Shown in pieces: positions 23,199-35,288 of a stretch of DNA of 64,000 nucleotides. Where the stretch lies: positions 1,146,501 through 1,210,500 of the forward strand of contig JAQPZY010001688.1 of assembly GCA_029931535.1 (NCBI GenBank). Reading direction: 5' to 3'. The notes under the pieces were generated by a model. It did no database searches. It was not told the DNA's origin and was given only the letters and a program-made list of their open reading frames with translations. Source of the stretch: Margaritifera margaritifera (taxonomy: Eukaryota; Mollusca; Bivalvia; Unionida; Margaritiferidae). The position numbers were made by a program, and so were the translations under genes. The first letter of the stretch is position 1. Each line of letters starts with the position of its first letter.

Positions 23199-24060
23199 TT
23201 GTGTTTGACGGCACCTCAGCACAAAAGTGGCTATGTAGTGCCAACTAAAGATAAAGCTCTAAATATTAAAAAAATGAACAGTACACAAATTTATGAAGAT
23301 AAACCCTTCCAAATAAATGTAAACATCAAGCATAACAATATAAAACGTAAATATGTAAAAATTCTGAACATTTGTATTCAATAACAGATACAGGTAAAAC
23401 ATGTAAAATCTTTAAAACATGATAAACACTTTATGAATAAATCGCATTTCCTTACAAAGTCCAATATTTTATCGGGTGGTAAATCCTTGTACAGTTTCAT
23501 CAAGCAGTTGACATCAAAATAATTCTGTCTTACAAGGTGGAAATCGACACACTCAACGAAAATGTGTTCCACTGTCAGTAAACACTGGCATGGTATGCAT
23601 TCCGGTCGAGGTTCACCCTTCAGTAGGTATGCATGGGTGAGGTATGCGTGTCCAATACGTGATCTGCACAATACCACCTGATCATTCCGATTTGTTCTAT
23701 ATGAGGGATGCCACTCTCCAATAGTGGGCTTGATATTCTTAAGTTTGTTAGATGAGTTTCCGTTCCATATACTTTGGCGAGCATGACGAACATGCTGAAT
23801 TTATACAATATTTTAAGTTAGCATATGGAATTTTCCAAACGGGTGACCGCAGGGTAGCATTGGCTGCATTATCATTAACCTTTATACCAACGTGACTCAG
23901 AATACTTTTCCGATTTAGGACAACATCATGTTTCTGTAATATCTGGGATATTAACGGGTAAGCAAATTTAAGATTCTGCAAGGCTTTCATTGTGGAAAGT
24001 GAATCTGAAAAGATGATAAATTTTGTTATTTGAGAGGTTTCAATTTAGTTCAAAGCTTTG
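23199..24060 (-). mobile_element. jockey/I-like LINE, 3' part with RNase H remnant
   Basis: The 3' terminal motif GACGGCACCTCAGCACAAAA is at 23207. Reading the minus strand upstream of it gives a ~200-bp 3' UTR and then the ORF2 C-terminus (stop near 23380). Beyond that are RNase H remnants with FSDSLSTMKALQ and LSHVGIKVNDNAANA. The copy fades out near 24060. A 62-codon frame at 24071-24259 may be an extension, but I recognise nothing in it. Confidence 0.85.
23378..24050 (-). pseudogene. jockey-like ORF2 C-terminus: RNase H and Cys-rich tail
   Basis: RNase H pieces lie at about 24020-23830 (FSDSLSTMKALQ, carrying the third catalytic Asp region; SHVGIKVNDNAANA, carrying the His/Asp end). They are followed after frame changes by LCRSRIGHAYLTHAYLLKGE, ECIPCQCLLTVEHIFVECVD (a C-x2-C-x-C...H...C metal-binding-like block) and a final LMKLYKDLPPDKILDFV segment. 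This order (RNase H followed by a Cys/His block) is typical of I/jockey-type elements with RNase H. At least one frameshift and several stops are present. Confidence 0.85.
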
Positions 24061-24259
24061 AGTATGAAATTTAGAAGTTGATCGTATGCTGTCGAAGGCA
24101 AACATTTTTGAAAATCTCCTTTGAGGCAAAAGCTAAATCTAAGAGCAAATTCTCCCTGACATATTTTGATCCTTCTGGGATCCGTTCTTCATAGGTGAAG
24201 AAAATGTGCTTGGTAATAGCACAACCCATGAAGTAATCTCGTGGATTCAAACTACTCAA

Positions 24260-25335
24260 CGTAAAATATTTAAATCAGAGAGAGAGAGAGAGAGTGAGAA
24301 GTGGGGGGGGGGGGGGCGGAGCGAGACTGGATTATGATATCGCAATTTGAAAAAAAATCCCAGGGACTTCAATTAAAAAAAAATGTGTGGTAAGGGTACA
24401 ATAGGTGACATAATACAAAATGATATTACGTTACCCCCTATCCTTTTGCCACATATCTACATTTTGTTACCCAAATCCTTGTATTTCTCAGGAATTTTGA
24501 AGAGATTACAAATCTGTTATAGGTATCCACTCCCTTTTATAAAACGATAAATGTCAAGGAGAAATGTGTTCCACTCACTTTTCTTTACCCCATACAAGAG
24601 CTTGGGTTTGTATTTAATACACTTACTGAAAGAATAGTACAAACTGAATGATTCTGTTTGTTTCGTTTGTGAGTAAATTTACAAAAGTTCAGAAATATAG
24701 TGCTTTTTCAAATCCTAGAGCTATATTGTTGTGCGTTTGTGTACATGTGTGTGTGCTTCAAATAGTAAATCAAATACGGCATCGTCGTCGAGCGTAAGTG
24801 AATCCCCAAAAGTATTACCCACAATTCAATTCTAATTGTAAAAGGTCCATTTTATTCACGGTGAACATTATCAGTTTACAGAAGTATCGTGAACGCACAA
24901 TTAATACAATATACATACATACATAATAAAAAAATCAGGAAAACATTATGTATTATAAATATGTCTTCATTCTCTCAATGTGAACACAAGAAAAAACAAT
25001 TTTTTAAAAGAAGTAAACACATACCAGTTCTTTATAAAATTACGACTGGAAATGTTTTAAATATTGTTCGGACTATTCATGTATTTTCTTTTTTTTCAGA
25101 GCGAATGTTCTTCACTAAAGTACTAAATTAGAATAAGGAAAGAAATTCGTCCCCTAATTGGTTGTTTTCGCTTCAACGACATAGTCGATCTTTACCAACT
25201 AGTCAGATCTATGTGCTTTAATTACGAGAAAAACAATTAAATAGTCACTTACTTCAACGAACAATTTATGAAAGAAACATAAACTATTTGACTCATTTAT
25301 TAAATTTCATGTATAATGTTTTGTATCAGAGTACT
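24260..25335. other. unannotated AT-rich DNA
   Basis: A short AG run and a G12 tract lie near 24280-24316. No gene recognised. Confidence 0.5.
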
Positions 25336-25459
25336 GTAGTACCAATAATCCATCATAACAAAATCGTAGTACCAATAACCCATCATAACAAAATCGTAGT
25401 ACCAATAACCCATCATAACAAAATCGTAGTACCAATAATCCATCATAACAAAATCGTAG
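25336..25459. repeat. 30-bp tandem repeat, four copies
   Basis: Unit GTAGTACCAATAACCCATCA plus TAACAAAATC, period exactly 30 bp, with a single C/T variant. Both strands are open because the period is a multiple of three. Confidence 0.93.
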
Positions 25460-25882
25460 ATTTTCTGACTCATCTCTGAAAATTAACAACAAAGCAAGAA
25501 CAAGGAAAAGAAAGAAAATTAAATAATTATATATGGACAGACAAATTGTAAAGAATAAAATATTAAGATGAGATTAAGTTGTGTATATGTGGACTTTTTG
25601 GATGCTGTTAATGATGACGGAAAACAAGACAGAATTGCGTCGTCGTAACGCACTTTGTACTACTCGTCCAACAATTTAATGTCATGGTGCATAGGAACCG
25701 ATAATTGTTCGTTACTTTCATCTGCCTTTACTGCTTTGCAGAGGAAATGCACTGCAAACCTAATTGGAAAACATCAAAAGAAATGTTACCAATGACGTCA
25801 AGACGGAGACGCGAAGGAGTAAGCCTCGAGACAAAGATTAGCGGTAACTCTTGGGCCTTGATTCACACCTAATCCAATTAGC

Positions 25883-25886
<4 letters not shown>

Positions 25887-25965
<79 letters not shown>
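25887..25965. repeat. (CT)n microsatellite
   Basis: About 39 CT units. Confidence 0.97.
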
Positions 25966-25969
<4 letters not shown>

Positions 25970-26302
25970 TCTTAAACTGTTATTGTGAGACCATATTATC
26001 GATTTTTGATTATCGTTGGTGGCGTTGTTTGGATAATTTGGGGCACATCAAGATTTCAAACCGGAATACTTTTACCGATTCTTTTTTTTTTTATGCGTAA
26101 TTGTAGTTGTGCGCAGTGGCAGCAAGCAGCGTAATTTTATTACGAATCTTTAGGAATCCGCGAAAGTCTTGTTAATTTAAGATCACATATTATTCTCACT
26201 TTATACATCAGAATAGGTATATGTCGGTGATGATTTTCCACTTTTTCACTTTTAGGACGGCTTGCAACTGTAATATGAAGCAGATGTGTGTATGCATGCA
26301 TT

Positions 26303-26482
26303 TGGGTTTAACGGCACATCAGCACAGTGCTGGCTATATGGTGCCAAATGAAAGTAAAGTTTAAAAAAAGCATTGATAAAATATAAAGACTTAGGAAAAT
26401 ACACCTTTAAAAACACCCGCAAACATGAAGTACTACACGATAGAAGATAAAAGGTAAAGATGTTACAATTCTGTAATATATA
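26303..26482 (-). mobile_element. jockey/I-like LINE 3' end, about 180 bp
   Basis: Family motif AACGGCACATCAGCAC, then the GGTGCC partner at about 26341, and 3'-UTR sequence resembling the copy at 49308. It stops abruptly at about 26482, where the left inverted repeat of the Polinton begins. Preceding bases TGTGTGTATGCATGCA look like a short tail remnant. Confidence 0.8.
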
Positions 26483-27150
26483 TGGGAATTCCATGTTAAA
26501 ACGTCCATATGTTTAACAATAATGTGGATTTTGGGGGTCAATGGGAATCTCAATATTAAAAGCGTCCACAGGATTAACACTAGTATGGCACTATGGGGTC
26601 AAGTGGAAAGTTAATGTTTGAAAAATCCATTGGTTTAATATTAATATGGTACTTTGGGTTCAAGGAGAATTTAATACTGAGGGTATAATTTATGGTTTCC
26701 AAAATGGCCCAATGGCCGCAAGAGAGGAAATGTAATGTTAAAACTACACTTACTAACCAACCTGCTGTTTTGACTGACCAAACCAACTCATCTACTGATC
26801 AGCACCCACACCTAGTAACCAACAAGCCGTTTTGACCGAGCAGCACCCACAACTACTAACCAGTACGCCGTTTTGACTGACCAACACCCACTCATCTAAT
26901 GATTATCACCCACACCTACTAACCAACACGCCGTGTGACTGACCAGCACCAACACCTACTAACAAAAAAAGGGTAGGATGTAAAAGAAGGGGGATGCAAT
27001 CACACACTATACACACAAACTATACTATCATACATGAAGTTCAAGCAGAGCAAATGGTTGGAGAGCTTACACACTATACACTTAAACATAATTATATACT
27101 ATCACACACAAGAGAGTAGCATTGCTTACACATAAACACAAACATGCACG
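26483..27150. repeat. Polinton left terminal inverted repeat
   Basis: This segment matches the reverse complement of 43630-45045 over several hundred bases. Shared landmarks include TATGGGAATTCCATGTTAA, CACTAGTATGGCACTATGGG, the block around ACCAACACGCCGTTTTGACTG, and CACACTATACACACAAAC. The outer half consists of ~58-61-bp tandem subunits (starts near 26483, 26541, 26602, 26662). The inner half consists of repeated CAGCACCCACACCTACTAAC units about 60 bp apart. Confidence 0.88.
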
Positions 27151-27580
27151 GAGATTTAAGTTTTACTTGTAAAATATAAAACAAAACCAAAGACATAAAT
27201 AAAAAAACATAGTTGTGGTAATGACTGAGTAGTAGCTCTGTTTCTAAGACACTTGGCTGGCCCTGAAAAGGGCCTTTGGGGGTGGGGTGTTAACCAAAGA
27301 GTGTTAACACAGACCACATCTCTTCACTTTTCTCCGTCTCAAGCTTCTCCTCACTGCTGGCCCATGGACCAATACTCTCATCAGGCACCCTTGCCTTTCC
27401 ATACACTCTTCTCTTCTGATAGCACTGTCTACGATCTTGGTGATGGTCCAAGATGACTTCACATATATAAGTATATAAGTAGTATGGATTTAACAGCATG
27501 CCTGAAATGATAGTCGATAACTCCATGTTGGTCCACATCTTGACTTGTCTCGAGAATAGGTGACACAAAGGGAGAACGCA

Positions 27581-27615
<35 letters not shown>

Positions 27616-27707
27616 GTCGTTCAGTAGCCCCTGAAGATTATTTTCACTTTCGATCTACTCATATAGTGACTTCGAGAAACTTTTGAACAACTGTTTACAC
27701 TTACATT
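27151..27707. other. Polinton left internal spacer
   Basis: Between the left inverted repeat and polB. It holds a histone-type hairpin (separate entry) and a (TA)n run at 27581-27611. The 92-codon minus-strand frame (27290-27568) has no recognisable domain. Confidence 0.5.
27256..27280 (-). promoter_or_regulatory. histone-mRNA-like 3' stem-loop
   Basis: On the minus strand the sequence reads CAAAGGCCCTTTTCAGGGCC followed by AGCCA. This fits the metazoan replication-dependent histone 3' processing hairpin: a six-base-pair stem, GGCCCT/AGGGCC, around a TTTC loop, with AAA before and a CCA-type tail after. A purine-rich AGAAACAGAG lies about 15 bases downstream. I could not find a histone reading frame upstream on the minus strand (27281-27600), so the role is unknown. 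Confidence 0.5.
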
Positions 27708-28857
27708 GTGAAATTTAAAGAGTTCACATCTCAAGTCTTGGCAATGAAAGCAGCTGTCTTCATTACTAACTTATTGGAGTCAATGTTAGAGGAGTTGAAA
27801 CAAGAGTGCCAAGCTAAAGATCATGATACTGATCGTTTGCGACTATCCATCACTTACGACAGTCTGAAAGCTCCTGTTTGGACTACATTTAGCACACGTG
27901 CGGAATTAACTTCTTACAAAATCTTGGACAAAATTCAGCACGTGCAACAATCCAATGATGAGTTTAACATAACAGATGGAAACGATTCCCTTCAAAAGTC
28001 ACACGTTTCACCTCCTTCAGGCAGCGAACAACCCAAAAAATGTTTTGTCACTGGATTAACGGCCCAGTACCAAACGAAGTATTGTCCAGATTAACAATTA
28101 TCAAGATCAGATGCCTTTAGCCCGCGCCATCGTGGTAGCTAGAGCTCATGCAGAGAAAACCAACATAACGGAATGGAAACGATTTTGGGAGAATATAGGA
28201 CAATCGGATAGAGCTGAACAACGAACAGGAGCAGAAATCCGTTTGGAATAAGCAGGAATTTCCAAAGAGACCGTGTGTTGAGTTCCTGAAATGCAAAAAA
28301 TTCAATATGTGCTCTCTCCTCGTTATGCATTGAAAGTTTACCCTAATGTCATTCGTAGACATCTCCGGTTTCGAGGACCGAATTTTCCCCAGACGGAACA
28401 TACATTTATGTCTGTCAGCACCAAAATCATTTTTTGATGCTATTACTAATATCACATGATTTTTCAGATACAGTTATTATTGGAACAAACATGACCAAAA
28501 GATTTAGCAATCGAGAACAACATATTCATTGTGGCGAGAAATGTCGTGGCTGTTTAGCGTCAAGACCGTGTATTCCCGAAGGATAAAACAGGATTCGATG
28601 CTCTCCTTACAGACGAACATTCGTGAGTCCAGCGTGTCATGAACGACATCGCATAAAACAATTCCAAGAACAGAAAAGTGCTTGCGAATTATTGACAGTG
28701 TGTCCCACCCATGGACAGTATGTTTGTACAAAGAAAAAGTCACACGTTTGTCCAGGAAAGAAACAATGTCGTAGAGGAGGTTGAACTGTCATCAATACGC
28801 TACAGTCATTGCTCACAATTTTTCGGGATACGACGCACAATTTCTTTTGATCAGATG
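27708..28857 (+). pseudogene. Polinton DNA polymerase B, N-terminal part
   Basis: The ORF from the ATG at 27708 to 28094 resembles the N-terminal region of Polinton polymerases (LRLSITYDSLKAPVWTTF, LTSYKILDKIQHVQQSNDEF). After frame changes the family's next blocks follow: MPLARAIVVARAHAE near 28110, a Cys/His-rich zinc region at about 28520-28780 (HCGEKCRGC, RTFVSPACHERH, TKKKSHVCPGKKQC), and the exonuclease Exo II motif HNFSGYDAQF at 28814-28843. Immediately after that the jockey-like LINE interrupts the gene. Homology resumes at about 34100. At least five stops or frameshifts are present in this part. Confidence 0.85.
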
Positions 28858-28999
28858 AGTTTGGGTTTTACGGCACATCAGCACAACAAGGCCACACAGC
28901 GCCAAAGCAATGGTAATAATAAAACTGTATGTAAGTATAAAGATAAATACATCAAAGTACGTAAAGAATCCGGATCAACGGGTAATGTAAACAGCTGAA

Positions 29000-31900
29000 A
29001 GATTCTAAAAGGTAGAAATACAACAAAAAGTATTTAAAATCAGAAAATCATGATGCACTGATTAAACTCACTCATGGTATCCGATGGGCAAACAAACTAT
29101 ATTTTATTATAAATATTAGCTTCCATCAAGAAATCTAAAATAAGAGATACACTTACTGTGTCAAAAAGCACTTTCATGCTATTGACACGACAGTATCGAT
29201 AGCGTGTAGGTTGGAGGTCGATACAATCAATTAAAAGGTGTTTTATGGTAAAGGCTTGATTGCAAGATACAGACTCGGATGGGTTCTAACCCTTCATGGT
29301 GAAAGAGCGAGTTATGCGAGTGTGTCCAATTTTGATACGTGCAACTTCCACTCCATCCTTACGGACTGTGTTATAAGAAGGCCGCCATTTGCCAAAAGAA
29401 GCTTGACTAAACGGAACTTGTTACGGACAGCATCATCCCACGATGCCTGTCACTTATTGAATAAAAAGTTAGTAATACAAGGTTTAAAGTCAGTATATGG
29501 CATTTTAATTCAAAAGGTTGAAGAGGTAAGGCCGTTTTGGCAGCGCGGTATGCTTTTCCATTACCTTTGATGCCAACAGGACTGGGTAGCTAACATAAAT
29601 TATACGTTGAGAGATAGGTAATTTGGTGTGTTTCATAAGAATATTTCTCAAAAGGGTTTTTTCCAGCTTCCTGTTCTGAAGTGACTTACGTACAAAGAGC
29701 GAATCCGAGAAGATAATATATATAGTTCAAGGCAAGATCGACTACCCTGATCTCAGCGAAAAAGATCGATGCGCCATCTGGTAAACGACAATTTGCAGAG
29801 TGGTTGTCACAAAAAAAAAGCTGTAGCAGCCTTTTCACCATCATTTGATCCATTATTAAAATGTTCTGTGTAGTTTTCATATCTTGAAAGGAGTTGTTAA
29901 CAGAAGAAGGATTGGTCTCTGACTTCTTTTCCTTTATGCCGAGTAAAACATGACTCTGGGTTGTTTTAGAAGTCACAGTGGTATTTCAGGGACGAACGCC
30001 TTTTCGATTTTTGAATGACCAATATTAGCATTCTCACAGTATGGGGATATTCTTATGCCAACAGTTGGAATGGTGTTCGGTTTGGTTTCAAAAAGTGCTT
30101 TGAAGTTGGGATGAAAGACATATATGCCGACAAGATTAGAAGGATTTGATCTCACTTAGATGGCATACTGAAGAGACAATGTTTCTCTGCGATTTGATAA
30201 GGGTGGTTCATTGGCTTCATCGTAAAGACTTTCAATTAGGGACGTTTTGAAGGTCCCCAAGGCGAGCTAAAATCCGTGCCGTGATGGTGATTTGAATCAA
30301 ATATTTCTGGCTGAACCATACACAATGCAGCCATACTCGAGTTTGGCTCAGATGACAGTTCTGTAAAGATTAAGGAGGACTTTTCGATCTGCACCCAATT
30401 CAGTATGTGCTACCACTTTGAGTAGGTCAAGGTCTTTTAAGCATTTAGCCTTTAATTGTTTACTGTGTGGAATAAAGGAAGGTGAGTTTTCCGTCGAGAA
30501 GGATACCTAAAAACTTAGTTTCATCTACCACTGGAATTGGTATTCCGTCAAGCGTGAATTTAGGTTCGTCACGTTGTTTACGTACTTGACAGAAGTGCAT
30601 AAAAACTGTTTTGGATTTAGAAAATTTTAAACCGTTTACAGTTGACCAATTATGGATCGTATTTACACCCTGTTGCAACATCATCAACATATATAGAACA
30701 ATCCACACGTGGATTTAAACTCGTGACGATATTATTAATTTCAATATTAAAAAGTTTAACAGATAAAATGCTGCCCTGAAACACACCCATCTCCTGTTCG
30801 TGCATATCGGAGTGTAGAACCATCTCGTACATTAAATTCCCTCTTTGAAAGTAAGTTAAAAAAATAGGTAGGCGGCATTTTTGACCCAGATCGTGTAGTT
30901 CATTCATTATTCCGTACTTCCATGTTGTGTCATATGCCTTCTCCAGGTCAAAGAAGACTGCCACTACAAGCTCGTTCTTGATGAATTCATCACGAGTAAA
31001 AGTTTCAAGTCTAACCAGATGCTCATTCGTACTGCGTCCGTGTCTGAAGCCAATTTGAAAATGGAGAAACGAGATTGTTAGACTGCATGAACCAAACGAG
31101 TCATTCGCTCCAACATTTTACAAATACAGTTCGTCAAAGACGGAAATTGATAAGACCTGTGTTATCCTTTTCCGGTTTGGGAATAGGAATCACTGTCATG
31201 CTATCAGGCCAGCAGCTTATTTAAATCGTCAATAAGTTCAGAAAGTGAAAAGGGTTGGTTAAAACTTTCAGAATTATTATAAGCAAATTTTAAAGGTCTC
31301 TTCTCTTTTTGTTGTTTGTTTTTCTGAATTCTAATGAATAGTTGGAAGATGAAGAGTACTTAGAAAAAGTATCAGTAAGTACACTGGCATTGTCTTGCTT
31401 ACAGGTAACATTTATATTATTAACTTTTAAATGTCAGAAAGAATTCGGGTTTCCCTTAACATTGATATTGCGCATAATGTCCGATACGTTCTTAATAGAG
31501 GAACGAGAATTTAACGTGGAGACGTAATTTCTCTTAGAGTCTTTAATTGTGCGACAAATTTAAGCCCGAAATAAGCAACTAGTTTTAAATATTTTGGGCG
31601 TCATGAGGTTATTAAATTGTTTCAGTGCTGCTCTGCAACTTCATGTAAAATAGTTATAGAAAGCTCAACAGGATCATCCACGCTTTTGAAAATATCCCTC
31701 TGAATTCTGGTGTTTGAAAGAGTTTCAAACTTTTCACAATTGGCGTTATTCAGTTTCCAACGTGAAATTGGTTCGTTAGTGGTAGAGCTATGTTTCGAAG
31801 AAGAATTTGAAAGTGATCACTACAGTCAAGGTCATCAGCGACCTTCTAAATCATAATCAAATAGTTGAGAAGAGGAACAAATAGTTAGGTCAATGCAAGT

Positions 31901-32410
31901 ACATGAGCCTGTCGCCGGGTGTAAATATGTGGGAGACCTGTTGTTAAATAGACACAAGTCATGTTTCAAAATGAAATCTTCCACCTTTTTGCCCTTATCA
32001 TTTATGTCATTAGAACCCCATACAATGTTATGACGATCGAAATCCCCCAATATGAATAAAACGAGTAGGTAACTGTTGAATGAGGTTGTCTAGATCATTT
32101 GCGGGTAAGTCAGAACTTGGTGGTATATAAATGTAACAATATGTAAGCACAGCAACAACTGCTAAGTTTGTATTTAAAGCAATGTAGTTGTGAGGAGCTC
32201 TTTTGTTGACAACAGAGATTGTCCCTGCAGCCCTTCGAATATTTAGAGGAAAGGTGTTAAAAGTTGAATAGTTCTTAAAAGTGATCTTCTCCTTATCTTT
32301 CGGAAATGTTTCCCGCAGACACAGTATTGCAGGATCATGTTTATTTAGAAGTAGAAGACTTTCATTATAGTCGACTTTAAATCCTCGACAATTCTATTGA
32401 ATAACAGTGT
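29000..32410 (-). pseudogene. jockey-like ORF2: endonuclease - reverse transcriptase - RNase H
   Basis: Order on the minus strand. Endonuclease/exonuclease/phosphatase domain at about 32400-31830: NCRGFKVDYNESLLLLNKHD, GDFDRHNIVWGSNDINDKGK, SPTYLHPATGSCTCIDLTIC. Reverse transcriptase at about 31330-30330: AVFFDLEKAYDTTWKYGIM (motif A), QEMGVFQGSILSVKLFNIEI (the usual PQGS is FQGS here), SIYVDDVATG (motif C, YVDD), then GLKFSKSKTVFMHF and TKFLGILLDGKLTF. RNase H at about 29980-29600: NHSANCRLPDGASIFFAEIR (catalytic Glu region). The C-terminal block follows at about 29430-29200. Frameshifts and stops separate most blocks. Confidence 0.88.
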
Positions 32411-32429
32411 TCATTATAGGTTCAATACA

Positions 32430-33588
32430 GAACCGGTTAGAGTTATGGTTAGGAAATTCAGAAAGAAGCACTTACTGATTTTACTTATCCGGGGAAAGTA
32501 CGGGTTTAAGTTTTGCTTTTTGTGACTTAGGAGCAGATTCCTCTGCATTCATATCCTCCAGGGCAGCAAACGTGTTATGCAGCTCAATATGGCAATTGGA
32601 CCCTTTGGGATGCCTGTCTGAATTAAATTGTTCTCTTTTGGCATTTATCTTGCAATTGGAATTTTTGCAGTTGTTTGTGTCGAAGAAGGTGTTTGTGGCA
32701 GTTGATGGTTAAGAACGTTAGAAGGTTGTGTCAAATCCGGAAAAATAGTTTCGGTCTGTACATCCTTGGATGTAGTTGTTTTACTATCAGGTTTGACAAT
32801 GGATGAGTTAAGTTGGACCATGTGAAATCATTCTTGATTCTGTTAGTTTTCTGACCTCAGGAAAGAGATATTAGACGTATATTTCACCTTCTGAATTTCT
32901 TTCTCTCTTTTCCAGGTGTCACAGTCTTTGGAGTTTGCATGGTATTTTTGTTTCCACAATGGACGCAATGCGGAGTTGCATTACAATCAAGGTAACGATA
33001 TGAAGTGGCACCACAGCGGCCAGAGACGGAGCTTTTTCAGCATTTGTCTTTGTGTTGTCCATACTTTTTGAAACTTGAGCAACCAAGAGAGTTCGGTATA
33101 TATACATCAACCGTCACTTGACAAGCCAAACTTTTACTACCCTTGGTAGTGTTGGAATGTTAAAGTTGAGTACAATAACGTTGGTGTCCTGCAGTTGCCC
33201 GTTGTGTTTTACTTGGATTCTACTGACAGTCGTGACACCTTGCCTTATCATTCCTTCAAGTATCTATTCGTTGGTTACTCCTGCCAGGTCACGACAACGG
33301 TTCACACCTTTGGAGGAGTTCAAGGAGCTCTGCGCATATGTGGTAACCTTGATGTCGAAAAACGTCTTGATCAGATTTAAACTTATTTACTGATTTTGGT
33401 GTGTCAATTAGTCCAAGGATGGTTTTCTCAATGACAAAAGGGGAAAGTTTTGACAAAGGTTTGGTTTCTGTCTAGGACTCGATAATCATGAAATGAGGAA
33501 ATCAACCTGCATTTATTTGATCCTCGTCTGAGTCAGACTCTGGTTTTGGACGTTTACCGCCAGTTTTGTTTTGACGTTCAATACCCAT
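32430..33588 (-). pseudogene. jockey-like ORF1, Gag-like nucleic-acid-binding protein
   Basis: A plausible start (ATGATGGGTATTGAACG on the minus strand) lies near 33588 and opens with MGIERQNKTGGKRPKPESDS. Downstream pieces include FVIEKTILGLIDTPKSVNKF and VTVDVYIPNSLGCSSF. At about 33050-32900 the zinc-knuckle region reads KYGQHKDKC, GRCGATSYRYLDC and HCVHCGNKN, followed by DTWKREKEIQKVKYTSNISF. This is the layout of the Gag-like ORF1 of jockey-type elements. Several stops and frameshifts interrupt it. Confidence 0.8.
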
Positions 33589-33600
33589 CATTGGTGTAAA

Positions 33601-34050
33601 TAAAATTCACCATCCATGCTCCCCACTCGCCACGGAATCGAACAGGGGGACAAATCAATAGTGCAGCAACCATGCATTCAAGTACCAGGGCTACACAGAT
33701 GTTATACTCTGCATGTCAAAAAGGCCTCCGAATTGATCCATTATGCCACCGGCTTCTAGGAAGTTTTGACAGAAGAGTTTTAAGGAATAATTGTATGGGT
33801 AAACGTGATACAAACGTATAGAAGTAGAAGAGGTATAAAAGACTTGCTCGGGCATGGCGTGACTAACCGATTGAGCACACCGGTCCTTATGGCCACCCGT
33901 CTAGCTGAAGTTGAGGCCAAAGTTGTGTGTTCCATCGAAGAGGAAACCATCGGCCTCTCCTCTACTTAACTACCAGGATCCTCTCCAACCCACTGCAAAC
34001 GGGTTTGCCTCCACTCAGTCGCCTCTTAAGACATGCAGCGAGGACGCATC
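33601..34050. other. LINE 5' UTR or flank, boundary unresolved
   Basis: Between the LINE ORF1 start and the point where Polinton polymerase homology resumes. It contains a B-box-like CTGTTCGATTCCG on the minus strand at about 33637, but no complete tRNA-like fold. Nothing else recognised. Confidence 0.4.
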
Positions 34051-35288
34051 GGGCCTATTCTACACATATTTTTCAGAATAAGGAAATGCATTTCCACAAG
34101 TCACCATGAATACAGCCATAATCATTTACATGAAAGTGGGACACGCTTGGAATGACATAAGTGGCTTAAGGCTATTTCGACACTTTCGCAATACCGAAGC
34201 AAATCAACACGTTGTGCTGCCACATTTGTCTGAAGCATATTACTACGAACCCGATGGTATGCGAACAGAAGAGCGAGAGGCTTGTACGCCTGGTACCAAA
34301 TCCACTCTTCAGACCCTTTGATGTCTAAGAAGAAATGTTGAAATACTGTCGGTCTGATGTGAATATTTGATGCCGTTGTTGTGCAAAATTTGGCAGTTAT
34401 TTCTGAATCACGGAGGTATCTATCCATTGAAGGAAGCTACTATCATTGCCAAAGCGTGTGGATTAGTGTACCGAAAGAAGTTCATGCCTGAGAACAAACT
34501 ATCCATCATACCACCTCAGTCTTATCAATCTGTCAACCGTCGATATTCAGCCAAAGCTTTCATTTGGTTACATTGCTTATGTGAAACTCAAGACGAGTGG
34601 ATACAACATGCCAGAAACAGTGAAGAAAGAAGATTTTCTGTTATTCCGTGGATAGCAGGAATTTAAAATAAAATAATAATAATAAAAAAAGATCGTGTAC
34701 TAATTTCAGGGATGTTTATTTTATGGATGCCACATCCCACCTGTTATCCTAATCGAAAACTGAAAAGTCTTTTGACAGGGTTCACTATGGAAGAGTTGTA
34801 CAACGAAACTTGCCAGTGAAGCCAGAGTTTGGAAAGTCATGGATGCCAAGTGGTAGAAATTATGGAACACGACTAAGATCGACGTTTAAAAACAGATCCA
34901 GAATTTCAACGCATCGTCGAAGACTGCGATGTGGTGGACATCGACCCTTTGAATCCACGCGACAGTTTGTTTGAAGGACGGACAAATGCTACGCGCTTGT
35001 TTTGTGCGAAGCCCACGAATCTCAAGAAGAACAAGTCAAATATATATCGATGTGTGTTCGTTGTATCCTAGGGTGTGTAAATATGCTCGAGTTCCTACCG
35101 GATCACATCGACGTGAGACACATCCGACAGTACTGTCAGAGAAGATAGAAGTGAATGGTGTTTTTATAGTTTTCTTAGACAGACGAAAACGAGGAAGGTG
35201 GCGTGTAAATGACTATACCTCCGTGCTGACACCAATCGTGAAACAAATCAGAACAAAATCTCAAATAATCGGGAATGATAGATTTTAA
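34051..35288 (+). pseudogene. Polinton DNA polymerase B, exonuclease-to-palm part, truncated
   Basis: Homology resumes near 34106 with HFRNTEANQ and YYYEPDGMRTEEREA, a conserved Polinton segment. Exonuclease motif III follows (KYCRSDV, about 34344-34361), then ATIIAKACGLVYRKKFMPEN, QSYQSVNRRYSAKAFIWLH and EWIQHARNSEE. After a frame change come DIDPLNPRDSLFEGRTNAT (about 34945-34993) and polymerase motif A, YIDVCSLYP (35043-35069), with the catalytic Asp. The frame stops at 35286-35288. Motif B (K-x3-N-S-x-Y-G type) and motif C (D-x-D type) are absent. The sequence runs directly into the convergent ATPase gene, so the palm and thumb have been deleted. Multiple frameshifts are present. Confidence 0.88.

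Larger units (their letters stand above)
28858..33600 (-). mobile_element. jockey/I-like LINE, near full length, inserted in Polinton polB
   Basis: The 3' end motif is TTTTACGGCACATCAGCACA at 28864. Reading the minus strand from the other end: ORF1 (from about 33588) with zinc knuckles, then ORF2 with apurinic endonuclease, reverse transcriptase, RNase H and a Cys/His tail. This is the only copy in the window keeping both ORFs. Its 5' UTR probably extends beyond 33600, possibly to about 34050, but I could not place the 5' boundary or a target duplication. It is heavily mutated. Its 3' UTR sequence differs from the other copies, so it may be an older subfamily. Confidence 0.85.

Noticed and set aside
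24071..24259. 62-codon minus-strand ORF upstream of a LINE fragment
   Set aside because: No recognisable domain; could be a decayed LINE extension, but I cannot support it.
27290..27568. Histone gene upstream of the histone-like hairpin
   Set aside because: The 92-codon minus-strand frame lacks any H1, H2A, H2B, H3 or H4 sequence block; only the hairpin is supported.
33620..33760. tRNA gene or tRNA-derived SINE on the minus strand
   Set aside because: There is a B-box-like GTTCGATTCC and a weak A-box-like GGTGGCATAATGG, but they are about 110 bases apart and no cloverleaf forms.
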